64,000 nt of DNA from Stygiobacter sp. (GCA_006218045.1 VBWB01000009.1:124001-188000); one strand, 5' to 3'; counted from the stretch's first letter, positions 45,359-54,891 are shown. Numbers and translations are program-made. The notes: a model not told the origin generated them from the letters alone.

Positions 45359-46086
45359 CCCAAGCAAGCAGCCGCCGTGACCTGCTGAAAGGGGCTGTCC
45401 TGGGGGCGGTGGCCATCGCCCCCGGCCTGACCCTGATCGCCCCCGCAGCGCAAGCCCGCCCCGCCGGCAGCGCCGCCAGTGCCGCCAATCGCTGGGGGTT
45501 GCTGATCGACACCAGCAAATGCGATGCCGGTTGTACGGCTTGCGTCGATGCCTGCAAAACGGAAATGGGGCTGCCGGCCCTGGACCGTCCGGCCACCGAC
45601 GCCCAATATATCCGCAAGGTCGACGTCAAGGATCCGAAGACCGGGCACCAGCATTCGCTGCCGGTGATGTGCCAGCATTGCGCCAAGCCGCCTTGTGTCG
45701 ATGTCTGCCCCACGGGTGCCAGCATGAAGCGGGCCGACGGCATCGTTCTGGTCGACCGCCATATCTGCATCGGCTGCCGCTATTGCATGATGGCCTGCCC
45801 CTACAAGGCGCGGTCCTTCGCCCACGAGGACCAGAGCAATCAGAAGGCCCACAACCCGCGCGGCAAGGGCTGTGTCGAGGGCTGCACATTGTGCGTCCAC
45901 CGTATCGATGCCGGCGGCCGGCCCGCTTGTGTCGAGGCCTGTGCCGACACGGGCCGCGCCGCCATGATCTTCGGCGATCTCAACGATGCCAATTCCGAGA
46001 TTTCGCGCCGCCTGTCCAAGCAAGCCAGCAGCCGCATCCGCGCCGATCTGGGCCTGGACCCGGCCATCCGCTATCAGGGGATCTAA
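45355..46086 (+). CDS. dsrO: DsrO, periplasmic iron-sulfur subunit
   Basis: A 243-aa ferredoxin-like protein with a Tat signal (SSRRDLLKG, RR at 7-8), so it is exported folded. Four cysteine groups for [4Fe4S] clusters: CDAGCTACVDAC, CQHCAKPPCVDVCP, CIGCRYCMMACP and CVEGCTLC with CVEAC. It relays electrons between DsrJ and DsrP. ATG 45355 overlaps the dsrJ stop. Confidence 0.95.
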   Translation: MTQASSRRDLLKGAVLGAVAIAPGLTLIAPAAQARPAGSAASAANRWGLLIDTSKCDAGCTACVDACKTEMGLPALDRPATDAQYIRKVDVKDPKTGHQHSLPVMCQHCAKPPCVDVCPTGASMKRADGIVLVDRHICIGCRYCMMACPYKARSFAHEDQSNQKAHNPRGKGCVEGCTLCVHRIDAGGRPACVEACADTGRAAMIFGDLNDANSEISRRLSKQASSRIRADLGLDPAIRYQGI

Positions 46087-46089
46087 GCC

Positions 46090-47280
46090 ATGAAGCGCAT
46101 CGACTATCTGTCCGTTCGCGCCTGGACCCCGGGCTGGCTGATGCTGATGGCGGGCTCGGCCGTCATCATCGCCCTGGCCGGGGCGGCGGTTTTGTTCATG
46201 GAACACCAGGGCCACCACGTCACCGGCATGACCAATCAGGTGGTGTGGGGCATGCCCCACGTCTTCGCCATCTTCCTCATCGTCGCCGCCTCGGGCACCT
46301 TGAACGTGGCGTCCATCGGCTCGGTGTTCGGGCGCGAGCCCTACCAGCCGCTGGGGCGGCTGTCGGCGCTCCTGGCCATGGCTTTGCTGGCTGGCGGCCT
46401 GGGGGTTTTGGTGCTTGATCTGGGCCGGCCCGACCGGCTGATCGTGGCCATGACCCATTTCAACTTCAAATCCATCTTCGCCTGGAACGTCATCCTCTAT
46501 TCCGGCTTCTTCGCCGTGGTCGGGGTTTATCTGTGGACCATGCTGGACTGGCGGATGAAGCGGGCCTACAAACCCGCCGCGCTCACCGCCTTCGTCTGGC
46601 GCCTGGTGCTGACCACCGGTACCGGCTCCATCTTCGGCTTCCTGCTGGCGCGGGACGCCTATAACTCGGCGGTGATGGCGCCCTTGTTCATCGCCATGTC
46701 CTTCGCCTTCGGCCTGGCCTTGTTCATCCTCTTCCTGCTGGGCACCGCCACCGCGCTGGAGCGGTCGCTCTCCCTCGACCTCTTGCGTCGTATGGGCAAG
46801 CTTTTGGCCCTGTTCGCCGCCGCCAATCTGTATTTCGTCGCGTTGCAGCACGGTACCGCGCTCTACATGGCCGATCGCGGCGCCATCGAGGCCTTCATCC
46901 TGCTGAACGGCGGTATCTACACCATTCTGTTCTGGGGTGGTCAGGTTCTGCTGGGGGGCATCGTCCCCATGGCCCTGCTGTTCCGGTCGCAGGCGACACG
47001 CTGTAACATCCGCTTCGCGTCCCTGATGGTGGTGGCGGGCGGACTGGCCCAGGTCTATGTCATCCTCATCGGCGGTCAGGCGTTTCCACTCACCCTGTTC
47101 CCCGGCATGGAGGCGTCGTCCGGCTTCATGGACGGTCAGGTGGCCGCCTATGCCCCCACCTTGGCCGAAATCCTGCTGGGCCTGGGTGGTTGCGCCCTGG
47201 CTTTGGTCATCACCATCGTCGGCATCAGTGCGTTTCGCATCCTGCCCGCCGCGTTGGGGCCGGTGGAAGCCAGCGAATAA
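46090..47280 (+). CDS. dsrP: DsrP, NrfD-like membrane quinone subunit
   Basis: A 396-aa integral membrane protein with about ten helices of the NrfD/PsrC family (GMPHVFAIFLIVAASGTLNV, TGTGSIFGFLLARDAYNSAV). It connects the periplasmic DsrJO pair to the quinone pool. It starts three bases after dsrO and is the last gene of the dsr operon; no dsrN or further dsr gene follows. Confidence 0.95.
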   Translation: MKRIDYLSVRAWTPGWLMLMAGSAVIIALAGAAVLFMEHQGHHVTGMTNQVVWGMPHVFAIFLIVAASGTLNVASIGSVFGREPYQPLGRLSALLAMALLAGGLGVLVLDLGRPDRLIVAMTHFNFKSIFAWNVILYSGFFAVVGVYLWTMLDWRMKRAYKPAALTAFVWRLVLTTGTGSIFGFLLARDAYNSAVMAPLFIAMSFAFGLALFILFLLGTATALERSLSLDLLRRMGKLLALFAAANLYFVALQHGTALYMADRGAIEAFILLNGGIYTILFWGGQVLLGGIVPMALLFRSQATRCNIRFASLMVVAGGLAQVYVILIGGQAFPLTLFPGMEASSGFMDGQVAAYAPTLAEILLGLGGCALALVITIVGISAFRILPAALGPVEASE

Positions 47281-47362
47281 GCCCCCCCTTACCCTGTGCA
47301 TACCACTGTGTTAAAGTCACTGTGGGTGTATGCGGGGACAGGGGAAAGGTGCCGGGCGCAGC

Positions 47363-48610
47363 ATGACCACCATTCTTGTTGTCGATGATTCCAAGTTTTT
47401 CCTGTCGGTTCTCAGTTCCAAGCTGCGTGCCGCCGGCTTTTCGGTGATCGGCGCCGCCTCCATCGCCGAGGCGCGGATCGCGCTGGAGACCCGCCGCGAC
47501 GAAATCTTCATGGCGTTGTTGGATCTGTTCCTGCCCGACGGCCCCGAGGGCGAGGTGGTCGATCTGGCCATTTCCCATGGTGTGCCCTCGGTGGTGTTCA
47601 CCGGCAATTATTCCGAGGACACCCGCGACCGCGTCCTGTCCAAGCGGGTCATCGATTATGTGGTCAAGGACGACCCCAGCAGTCTGGATTATCTGACCTC
47701 CCTGGTGCATCGGCTCGACCACAACCGCTCGATCCGGGCCATGGTGGTGGACGACGCCACCACCGCGCGCAAATACATCGCCGATCTGCTGTCGCTCTAT
47801 CAGTTCCAGGTGGTCGAGGCCAGCAATGGCGAGCAGGCCTTGCAGCGTCTGGCCGAGACCGACGACATCCGGCTGGTCATCACCGATTATCACATGCCGG
47901 TGATGGACGGCTTTCAGCTGATCAAGTCCATCCGCAAAACCTGGCGCCGTGATCAGGTGGCGGTGATCGGGGTGTCGTCGTCGGGGTCCAGCACGCTGTC
48001 GGCCAAGTTCATCAAAAGCGGCGCCAACGACTTTCTGAACAAGCCGTTCCTGCGCGAGGAATTCTTTTGCCGCATCGCCATGAACGTCGATTTGATGGAA
48101 CAGGTGGATGCGTTGAAAGCGGCGGCGACCACCGATTACCTGACCGGCATCCCCAACCGCCGCTCCTTCTTCGAGCGGGCGCAGCCGCTGTTGGCCGCCG
48201 CCTTGCGCGGCCAGGCCGAGGTGGCGGTGGCGCTGATCGACCTGGATCACTTCAAATCCATCAATGACAGCCATGGGCACGAGACCGGCGACACCGCCCT
48301 GGCCACCGTCGCCCGCCTGCTGGTGGCGGAATGTCGGCAAACCGATCTGGTCGCCCGTTTCGGCGGCGAGGAATTCTGCGTGCTCGCCTTCAACCTCACC
48401 GGTGAAAGCCGCGACGCTTATTTCGAGCGCCTGCGCAGCCGTATCAGCGATCTGAACCTGGATTTCAACGGCCACCCGATCGCCTTGAGCGCCAGCATCG
48501 GCGTGTCGAGCAATGTCCAACTGGGCCTGGATGGCATGATCGCCGAGGCTGACCAGCAGCTTTATCGGGCCAAACAGGAAGGCCGCAACCGGGTGTGCTG
48601 GCTGGATTGA
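47363..48610 (+). CDS. Double-receiver diguanylate cyclase (PleD-like)
   Basis: A 415-aa protein with two receivers and a GGDEF domain. Receiver 1 (about 3-120) has D7-D8 but a replaced acceptor region (ALLDLFLPDG). Receiver 2 (about 125-245) has VVDDATT, VITDYHMPVMDG and NKPF. The GGDEF domain (about 250-415) has RFGGEEF with the product-inhibition site RQTD five residues before it. This is PleD's architecture, so phosphorylation should drive c-di-GMP synthesis. ATG 47363 is chosen as it opens into receiver 1. Transcribed alone, 82 bp after dsrP. Confidence 0.93.
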   Translation: MTTILVVDDSKFFLSVLSSKLRAAGFSVIGAASIAEARIALETRRDEIFMALLDLFLPDGPEGEVVDLAISHGVPSVVFTGNYSEDTRDRVLSKRVIDYVVKDDPSSLDYLTSLVHRLDHNRSIRAMVVDDATTARKYIADLLSLYQFQVVEASNGEQALQRLAETDDIRLVITDYHMPVMDGFQLIKSIRKTWRRDQVAVIGVSSSGSSTLSAKFIKSGANDFLNKPFLREEFFCRIAMNVDLMEQVDALKAAATTDYLTGIPNRRSFFERAQPLLAAALRGQAEVAVALIDLDHFKSINDSHGHETGDTALATVARLLVAECRQTDLVARFGGEEFCVLAFNLTGESRDAYFERLRSRISDLNLDFNGHPIALSASIGVSSNVQLGLDGMIAEADQQLYRAKQEGRNRVCWLD

Positions 48611-48735
48611 TGCGGGCAATTTTACTTAAATTATCCATGGTTGTTTCTTAATTTTAGCAATAACACCATTTGTTGCATTCCATTTATCATCGGTTCATCT
48701 TGATCATGCCCCCCCACTTTGTGTGGACCCTGATC

Positions 48736-49920
48736 ATGAGTGCCGTTGCCCCCGCCCTAGCCCCATTGCCGCCCCTCGTGCGACCGGCCCAACCGGTGGA
48801 AACCATCCGCGGCTTGCTCCGCCGTGAGGTGGCCATGGTGCTGAAGGATGCCATGCCGGCCCTGACCTTGGTGCCGGAGGAGAAGGTCTACGACCACGTC
48901 ATGGCCGATCCCATCTTGCTGGAACAGGCGTTTCGGCTGTTGCGGGCGCAGCCGGAATTGTTCAAGGGCATCATCACCACGCCGACCCGGACCATGCCGC
49001 AAAGCGACAACGACGCCTTGTGGTGCGGGCGCACCCTGGCGGAAGCCATCGCCCTGGTGGTGCGCGCCTGCGCCCGACGCTATTTCAAGCAGCGGCTGAA
49101 GGCGCGGAAGTTCATCCCGCCGTACCAGCCCAGCATCGGTTTCTGGCGCGCTCTTGGCGTCTTGGTCGGTGTGGCCGAACCGCCGCGCCCGCCGGTGCGC
49201 AAACCCCAGCCCAGCGCCGGCGACAAGCTTTATGCCGCCATGCGCGACCTGTTGCGCTATGAATGGCAGGTGCCGCTGATTCCGGCCTATTCCAACCTGT
49301 CGCCGCAACTGGTCACCTCGTTGGGGGAAAAGCTATTGGAGTTCCGCGACCCGCTGAAGGTGCAATTGCTGTCCGAGCAGACCACCGAAAATGCGCTGGT
49401 CGACGGCAAGTTGCCGCTGCTGCTGTCCGACGCCCATCGCTTGATGACCGCCGCTTCCGACAACATCAACGCCGAAGTCTTATGGAACGTCTGCCAGAAG
49501 ATGCGCATGGCGGCGCTGTTTCCCGGCTACGACACCGCCGAGATGCGCAAGGCGGTGTCGCTGGTGGCCGCCACCAGCCCGGCGGCGCTGAAGATTTTGA
49601 TGCCGGTTCTGGGCGACGATATCCGCAAGTTCACCCTGTACCTGTTCACCGTTTACGGCACCTTCGGACCGGCCCGCTATCGTCAGGTGCTGGGGGCGCA
49701 GTGCCAGCACTGGGTGGTGGACGGCATGGCCCAGCGCATCGCCAGGGAAAAGCCGCTGTCGGGAACCCATGAAGAGATGAAACGGACCATCGAAAGCTGG
49801 CTGGACAGCACCTTGGAGACCGTAACCACCGACGAAAGCCAGCGCGGCGCCATGCTCGACGCCCTCGACAAGGTGCCGGACAAGGGTAAGGGTAGTAATA
49901 CCGCCCGGCCAATGAAATGA
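48736..49920 (+). CDS. Unknown 394-aa cytoplasmic protein
   Basis: A soluble, mainly helical protein of about 394 residues without signal peptide, membrane segment or recognised motif. A basic segment (ARRYFKQRLKARKF) lies near 130, and a Thr/Ser-rich helical C-terminus follows. ATG 48736 is preferred, but ATG 48706 in the same frame is possible and no clear ribosome site decides. An AT-rich 125-bp upstream gap probably holds its promoter. Its stop codon lies inside a 12-bp perfect hairpin. Confidence 0.65.
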   Translation: MSAVAPALAPLPPLVRPAQPVETIRGLLRREVAMVLKDAMPALTLVPEEKVYDHVMADPILLEQAFRLLRAQPELFKGIITTPTRTMPQSDNDALWCGRTLAEAIALVVRACARRYFKQRLKARKFIPPYQPSIGFWRALGVLVGVAEPPRPPVRKPQPSAGDKLYAAMRDLLRYEWQVPLIPAYSNLSPQLVTSLGEKLLEFRDPLKVQLLSEQTTENALVDGKLPLLLSDAHRLMTAASDNINAEVLWNVCQKMRMAALFPGYDTAEMRKAVSLVAATSPAALKILMPVLGDDIRKFTLYLFTVYGTFGPARYRQVLGAQCQHWVVDGMAQRIAREKPLSGTHEEMKRTIESWLDSTLETVTTDESQRGAMLDALDKVPDKGKGSNTARPMK

Positions 49921-49938
49921 CCCGTTGGGTCATTTCAT
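49912..49938. terminator. Hairpin over the 3' end of the unknown gene
   Basis: ATGAAATGACCC-GTT-GGGTCATTTCAT, a perfect 12-bp stem including the stop codon at 49918. No T run on either side, so it may act as a barrier or mRNA end rather than a classic terminator between these convergent genes. Confidence 0.5.
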
Positions 49939-49989
49939 GCCGAGACGGCGGGGCTCCGAGTCAAATGAAACGTCGACCGGTATAAAAGC

Positions 49990-50883
49990 CTATTTCCCCG
50001 CTTCCGCCGGATCGACGAACAGGACATTGACCTCGACCGCGTTGGGATCGGGTCGTTCCAGCACGATGCGGAAGCTGGAGGTGCCGCCGGGGTCAAGCTG
50101 GCTCACCGGCGGCTGTTGCAGCTTTTCCTGCACAGGAGTCTTGGTCTTGTCCAGCAGCACCAGCTTCATGGTCGGTACCGGTCGCTGACGGTCGGAAATG
50201 TTGGCGATGATCCCGCGCACGATCAGCACTTCGGTGTCGTTATGGACGAAGCGCTCGGGCGCACCGGCATGGCGCAGTTCCAGCCCGGCCCCGGCTTTTT
50301 CCCGCCGCAACCCGGCCTCGTTCAGGATTTCGTGGGCCATGGGCACATAGCCCACCAGCCGGTCCTGGAACACATAGGCTGCGCCGCCCAAGCCACCGAG
50401 CAGCAGCAGGATCAAAAGCAGCCACAACCCGCCAGTGCCCTTTTTGCGGCTTTCCTTGTTGGCGAACATCTCGGGGATGGGTTGGGGCTCCAGGCCGTCC
50501 AAATCCACGTCCATGGGACGGTCGCCGCTGCTGCCGCTGCGGATGTTGAGGGTGGGGACGTCGGGGGCCTCGCCCAAATCCAGGTCCAGATCCATGTCGC
50601 GGCGCGAACTGGCACCCGGAACCGGGCGCGGCGGCGCCTCGAATTCCAGATCGGGATCGGGATTGCGCACGGGATTGAAGTCGTAGCTGGGCTTGGCGAC
50701 CGGCGCGGAACGGGGGGGAGGCGAAAAGCTCGGCGCCGGGCTGGGGGCGACATAATCGTCGACCACCGGCGCCTGGAACCACTTGTGGCCGCATTTGGCG
50801 CATTTCAGCATGCGGCCCTTGGGCTGCAAAGCCTTGTCGGGGACCGAGAAATTGGTGGCGCAAGCGGGACAGCCGATGAGCAT
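49990..50883 (-). CDS. MJ0042-type zinc-ribbon membrane protein
   Basis: A 297-aa protein. An N-terminal zinc ribbon (CPACATNFSVPD and CAKCGHKW, about 5-35) is followed by a long Pro/Asp-rich linker (about 40-150), one membrane helix (about 157-175, GLWLLLILLLLGGLGGAAYV) and a beta-rich outer domain (about 200-295) like those of DUF3426 proteins. Function unknown. It is commonly seen next to ftsEX in alphaproteobacteria and is divergent from it here. Confidence 0.88.
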   Translation of the reverse strand: MLIGCPACATNFSVPDKALQPKGRMLKCAKCGHKWFQAPVVDDYVAPSPAPSFSPPPRSAPVAKPSYDFNPVRNPDPDLEFEAPPRPVPGASSRRDMDLDLDLGEAPDVPTLNIRSGSSGDRPMDVDLDGLEPQPIPEMFANKESRKKGTGGLWLLLILLLLGGLGGAAYVFQDRLVGYVPMAHEILNEAGLRREKAGAGLELRHAGAPERFVHNDTEVLIVRGIIANISDRQRPVPTMKLVLLDKTKTPVQEKLQQPPVSQLDPGGTSSFRIVLERPDPNAVEVNVLFVDPAEAGK

Positions 50884-51002
50884 GGATTGTGCAAGCCTTC
50901 GGAATCGTTACTCGGTTATAGGCATAAGCCAGCGTCAACACAAGCGCGCTGGACGAACAAGGATGCCACGTGTCATCCTTCGCCGCGTCTGGAGAGGCAA
51001 AA

Positions 51003-51692
51003 TTGCGCAACAATCGCCGTGGCGAAAACATCATCCGCTTTGACAGCGTCGGCCTGCGCTATGGCCTGGGGCCGGAAGTCTTGCGGGATGTCACCTTCGC
51101 CTTGCCGTCAGGGTCGTTTCACTTTCTCACCGGGTCGTCGGGGGCGGGCAAGTCGTCGCTGATGCGCTTGATGTATCTGGGCCTGCGCCCCACCCGTGGA
51201 CGCGTGGTGCTGTTCGACAGGGACATCGCCATGACCAAGCGCTATGAACTGCCGGCCCTCAGGCGCCGCGTCGGCGTGGTGTTCCAGGATTTCCGCCTGC
51301 TCGACCACCTGTCGGCCATGGATAACGTCGCCTTGCCCTTGCGCGTGCGCGGGGTCAAGGAATCGGAAGTCCGCAAGCACGTGCCCGAATTGTTGAACTG
51401 GGTCGGGCTGTCGGAACAGATCAATGCCAAGCCGCCGACCCTGTCGGGCGGGCAAAAGCAGCGCGTCGCCATTGCCCGCGCCGTCATCGGCCGCCCCGAT
51501 CTGCTGCTGGCCGACGAACCCACCGGCAATGTCGACGACCATATCGCCATGCGGCTGCTGCATCTGTTCGAGGAACTGAATCGGCTGGGCACCACGGTTT
51601 TGATCGCCACCCATAATCAGTCGCTGGTCGACCGCTTCTCGCAATATCCGCGCCTGCACATCGAGCGCGGCACGGTGGTGGGGGCGGGATAA
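51003..51692 (+). CDS. ftsE: Cell-division ABC ATPase FtsE
   Basis: A 229-aa ABC ATPase with Walker A GSSGAGKSS, signature LSGGQKQRVAIARA and Walker B LLLADEPTGNVD. With FtsX it controls peptidoglycan hydrolases at the septum. TTG 51003 is preferred because GGAGAGG lies five bases upstream and the product then has the usual length; an in-frame GTG at 50970 would add eleven residues without a good site. The stop TAA overlaps the ftsX ATG. Confidence 0.93.
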   Translation: MRNNRRGENIIRFDSVGLRYGLGPEVLRDVTFALPSGSFHFLTGSSGAGKSSLMRLMYLGLRPTRGRVVLFDRDIAMTKRYELPALRRRVGVVFQDFRLLDHLSAMDNVALPLRVRGVKESEVRKHVPELLNWVGLSEQINAKPPTLSGGQKQRVAIARAVIGRPDLLLADEPTGNVDDHIAMRLLHLFEELNRLGTTVLIATHNQSLVDRFSQYPRLHIERGTVVGAG

Positions 51693-52582
51693 TGCTGGGC
51701 CGCCATTCCGACCTGCCGCTCAAGGGCGACGCCACCAGCCGCTTTCTGCCGTGGCTGGTGGCACTGATGGTCTATCTGTCGGCGGTGTCGCTGGCCGGCG
51801 TCTTCGTCCTCAATGGCCTGGTGCATTCGTGGGATCACGACGTGTCGGGCACGCTGACCGTCCAGGTGCAGCCGGTGCCGGGCGAAGCGGGCGAGGCGCT
51901 GACCGACGAACGGGTGCGTCAGGCGGTCGAACTGATGCGCCGCACGCCCGGCGTGCTGGCCGCCCGTGCGCTGGACAAAAAACAGATCCTGGCCTTGCTC
52001 GAGCCGTGGCTGGGCAATACCGACGTGGTCAAGGACCTGCCGCTGCCGCGGCTGATCGACGTCATCATCGACCCCGACGCCAATCTGGAATTGTTGGAAC
52101 TGGCCGACCGTCTGGCCCGCAGTGTTCCCGGCGCCACCTTGGACGATCATCGGATCTGGCTGTCGCGGCTGATCAATCTGTCGCGCACCACCGAATGGGT
52201 GGCCATCGCCATCCTGGTCCTGATCGGCTGCGTCACCTCGGCCACCGTCATCTATGCCACCCGCACCTCCATGGCCGTGCATCGCAGCGTCATCGAGGTG
52301 CTGCACCTGATCGGCGCCCATGATGATTATATCGCCCGCCAATTCGCCGACCGCTCGTTTGCCCTGGGCTTTTCCGGCGGCGTGATCGGGCTGGCCCTGG
52401 CGGTGCCGTCGCTGACCGCCATCGGCTGGGCGGCCCGGCGCATCGAAGGCGGCTTCCTGCCGTCCCTGTCCCTGCCGATCACCGGCTGGGTGATGATCGC
52501 CATGCTGCCGGTGATCGCCGCCGTCCTGGCCATGCTGACCGCCCGGCTGGCGGTGCACGGCACCTTGGCCCGCATGCCATGA
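51692..52582 (+). CDS. ftsX: Cell-division membrane protein FtsX
   Basis: A 296-aa protein with four membrane helices: N-terminal at about 20-42, then three in the C-terminal half from about 170. The periplasmic domain between the first two (about 45-165) contains RTPGVLAARALDK. This is the FtsX fold that transmits FtsE ATPase action to periplasmic hydrolase activators. Coupled to ftsE, and overlapping the next gene by 4 bp. Confidence 0.93.
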   Translation: MLGRHSDLPLKGDATSRFLPWLVALMVYLSAVSLAGVFVLNGLVHSWDHDVSGTLTVQVQPVPGEAGEALTDERVRQAVELMRRTPGVLAARALDKKQILALLEPWLGNTDVVKDLPLPRLIDVIIDPDANLELLELADRLARSVPGATLDDHRIWLSRLINLSRTTEWVAIAILVLIGCVTSATVIYATRTSMAVHRSVIEVLHLIGAHDDYIARQFADRSFALGFSGGVIGLALAVPSLTAIGWAARRIEGGFLPSLSLPITGWVMIAMLPVIAAVLAMLTARLAVHGTLARMP

Positions 52583-53187
52583 GATCGCGTCATCCTCGTC
52601 GCGCCCACCGCCTGGGCGCCGTCCTGGTGGCGGTGGCGGCGCTGTGGTCGGGTGGCTTTTTGTGGTTCGTCGATGAAGTGCCGCGCGCCGTTGACGACCA
52701 GACCAGCCACGCCGACGCCATCGTCGTCCTGACCGGCGGGCGTGAGCGCCTGACCACCGGCCTGGATTTGCTGGAGGCCGGCCTGTCGCAGCGCCTGTTC
52801 ATTTCCGGCGTCTACAAGGGTGTCGACCTGGCCGAGATCATTCACCTGGGGCGCGGCCATGCCGGGCTGAAGGAAGCGGTGGTGCTGGGCTATGCCGCCG
52901 ACGACACCGTCGGCAATGCCGCCGAGACGGCGTTGTGGGCGACCGAGCACGATCTGCGGTCCTTGCGCATCGTCACCGGCGCCTATCACATGCCCCGTGC
53001 CCTGGCCGAATTTCGCCACGCCATGCCCGCGATCACCCTGATCGCCCACCCGGTTTTCCCCGATCAGGTGAAAAGTCGCGAATGGTGGCGCTGGCCCGGC
53101 ACTGCGGCCTTGCTTGCCACCGAGTATTCAAAGTATTTGGCTGCGATCATCCGCCATTGGTTCCTGCCGAGAAAGGCCGCACCGTGA
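52579..53187 (+). CDS. YdcF/ElyC-like DUF218 membrane-anchored protein
   Basis: A 202-aa protein with one N-terminal membrane segment (about 12-32) and a DUF218 domain (ADAIVVLTGGRERLTTGLDL, NAAETALWA, RIVTGAYHMPRALAEF). DUF218 proteins such as ElyC affect cell-envelope assembly, though the chemistry is not established. Overlaps ftsX and the following acyltransferase, so it is in the ftsEX operon. Confidence 0.88.
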   Translation: MRSRHPRRAHRLGAVLVAVAALWSGGFLWFVDEVPRAVDDQTSHADAIVVLTGGRERLTTGLDLLEAGLSQRLFISGVYKGVDLAEIIHLGRGHAGLKEAVVLGYAADDTVGNAAETALWATEHDLRSLRIVTGAYHMPRALAEFRHAMPAITLIAHPVFPDQVKSREWWRWPGTAALLATEYSKYLAAIIRHWFLPRKAAP

Positions 53188-53891
53188 CCGCTTTCCGTTC
53201 CGCCTTGTTCTTCGTCCTGTTCCAGCTGTGGACCCTCACCCTGGGCACCTTGTATCTGCCGCTGCTGGCAGGGCCGAACCGGTTGGTGGGCATGGCGGCC
53301 ACCTTTTGGGTGCGCGGCACCTTCCTGCTGTTGCGTCTGACCTGCGGCCTGTCCTGGCAGGTCCGGGGCAGCGTTCCGGTCGGGCCGGTGCTGGTGGCGT
53401 CCAAGCACCAATCGACGCTGGAAACCTTCGCCTTTCGCCTGATCCTGGGAGAGCCGGCGGTGATCCTGAAGCAGGAATTGCTGAAGATCCCGTTCTTCGG
53501 CTGGTATCTGGCCAAGACCGGGGTGATCGCCATTGACCGCGCCGCCGGCACCAAGGCGCTGAAGGAAATGGTCAAGGGCGCTGCCGGCGCGGTGGAACAG
53601 GGCCGCCCGGTGCTGATCTTTCCCGAAGGCCATCGCCAGCCGGTGGGGGCCCCGCCCGATTACCATACCGGCATCGCCATGATCTATTCCGGCCTCAATA
53701 TCCCGTGCGTGCCGGTGGCGTTGAATACGGGGCTGTTCTGGGGCCGTGGCAGCTTCGGCAAACGCCCGGGCACCGCCACCATCGAGTTCCTCGATCCCAT
53801 CGCCCCCGGCATGGACCGCAAGGCCTTCATGGCCGAATTGCAGACCCGCATCGAAACCGCCAGCACCGCCCTGGCGGCGGAAGCCCGCTAG
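53184..53891 (+). CDS. plsC: 1-acyl-glycerol-3-phosphate acyltransferase-like protein
   Basis: A 235-aa acyltransferase of the PlsC family, probably making phosphatidic acid at the inner membrane. An N-terminal hydrophobic region (about 5-55) precedes motif I, SKHQSTLET, which has Glu where HX4D has Asp. Motif III is FPEGHR rather than FPEGTR. Both variants keep the catalytic His and the substrate-binding Glu-Gly. Starts at GTG 53184 overlapping the preceding stop. End of the ftsEX group. Confidence 0.87.
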   Translation: MTAFRSALFFVLFQLWTLTLGTLYLPLLAGPNRLVGMAATFWVRGTFLLLRLTCGLSWQVRGSVPVGPVLVASKHQSTLETFAFRLILGEPAVILKQELLKIPFFGWYLAKTGVIAIDRAAGTKALKEMVKGAAGAVEQGRPVLIFPEGHRQPVGAPPDYHTGIAMIYSGLNIPCVPVALNTGLFWGRGSFGKRPGTATIEFLDPIAPGMDRKAFMAELQTRIETASTALAAEAR

Positions 53892-53972
53892 GACTGGCCG
53901 CCTTTGACTTGATATTCGGGCGACCGCCCGAACCGGACCGGGGCGGAGCGGGCACCCCGCAATGGGATTTCT

Positions 53973-54824
53973 CTAAGCCGCCGCCTTCATCGCTTCGGCG
54001 CGGGAGCGCATCTTTTTCCAGGCGAAGCTCTTGGCTGCACTGCCAAGCCAGCCCTGGGGGTCGAGGCCGACGACCTTCAAGATCATGTTGACCGCCCGCT
54101 CGGTGTGCTTGGGCTGGTAAAAGCCATAAGCCCGTGCCGCATAGGCACGATTGCAGCGCAGCCGGTCATATTCCATGTCTTCCGGCTCGTTGGCGGCGTG
54201 ATAGGCGTAGGCCAGTTCGTCATCGTCGGTTTCCCTGATGCGAGCGATGGCCACCAGAACGCGGCGGAAGATGCCGATTCCCTCGGCATCCATGTACCGC
54301 TTCATGTAATCGTAGAACCACTTGTAGTGACGGAACTCATCGCCGGCGATGCGATGACAGATGGCCTTCAACACCGGCTCGTCGGTGGCGTCCCTGAGCG
54401 CGCTATAGAAGGACGAGGTGCCGGTCTCGACGATGCAGCGGGCCAGCAATTCGCCGGTCTGCGAACCGCGGACCGAGCTATCCAACTCGATCGGCACCTT
54501 GTAGCCATCGGTGAAGCGTTGGAAGCGCTGGGCGAAGCTGAAATCCGGGTCGGCCAGTTCAGCGTAACGGCCGAGCACGTCGCCATGCTGGACCTCCTCC
54601 TTGCGCCATTGCATCGCCAGTTGCTTGAAGGCGGGATCGCTGGCGAAGACGCGGCCCAGATATTCGGTGTAGTCGCCGGCATTGCGCTCGACCATGGATG
54701 CGGCCTTGACCACCATCAGAATATCGGGGGACAGCTTGCTGCCGTCAAAACTCGCCCACGGGATGTCTTCCGGTGTCCAATGCGTCATGTTGTCGATCCA
54801 CTGCTGACTGTGCTCGGCGGACAT
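53973..54824 (-). CDS. Ferritin-like di-iron protein
   Basis: A 283-aa helical protein with a full set of carboxylate di-iron ligands: E47, E77-x-x-H80 (KEEVQHGD), E133 and E163-x-x-H166 (DEFRHYKWF). This resembles acyl-ACP desaturase/rubrerythrin-type four-helix bundles. Substrate unknown; hydroxylation or desaturation of a lipid or small molecule is possible. Start 54824 is one of several candidates (M13 is another), and no strong ribosome site decides. It lies downstream of the atp operon on the same strand but behind that operon's terminator. Confidence 0.82.
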   Translation of the reverse strand: MSAEHSQQWIDNMTHWTPEDIPWASFDGSKLSPDILMVVKAASMVERNAGDYTEYLGRVFASDPAFKQLAMQWRKEEVQHGDVLGRYAELADPDFSFAQRFQRFTDGYKVPIELDSSVRGSQTGELLARCIVETGTSSFYSALRDATDEPVLKAICHRIAGDEFRHYKWFYDYMKRYMDAEGIGIFRRVLVAIARIRETDDDELAYAYHAANEPEDMEYDRLRCNRAYAARAYGFYQPKHTERAVNMILKVVGLDPQGWLGSAAKSFAWKKMRSRAEAMKAAA

Positions 54825-54851
54825 TGTGTTACAACCGCGTACCGTTTCAAG

Positions 54852-54891
54852 GTGAAAACGAAAATAGGCCGGCACAAGGGCCGGCCTATTT
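54852..54891 (-). terminator. Intrinsic terminator of the atp operon
   Basis: AAATAGGCCGGC pairs perfectly with GCCGGCCTATTT (12 bp, six-base loop), followed on the minus strand by TTCGTTTTC. It lies 18 bp after the atpC stop. Confidence 0.88.

Noticed and set aside
47290-47340. Inverted repeat between dsrP and the diguanylate cyclase
   Set aside because: Only GCATAC/GTATGC pairs well; the rest of the arms do not match.
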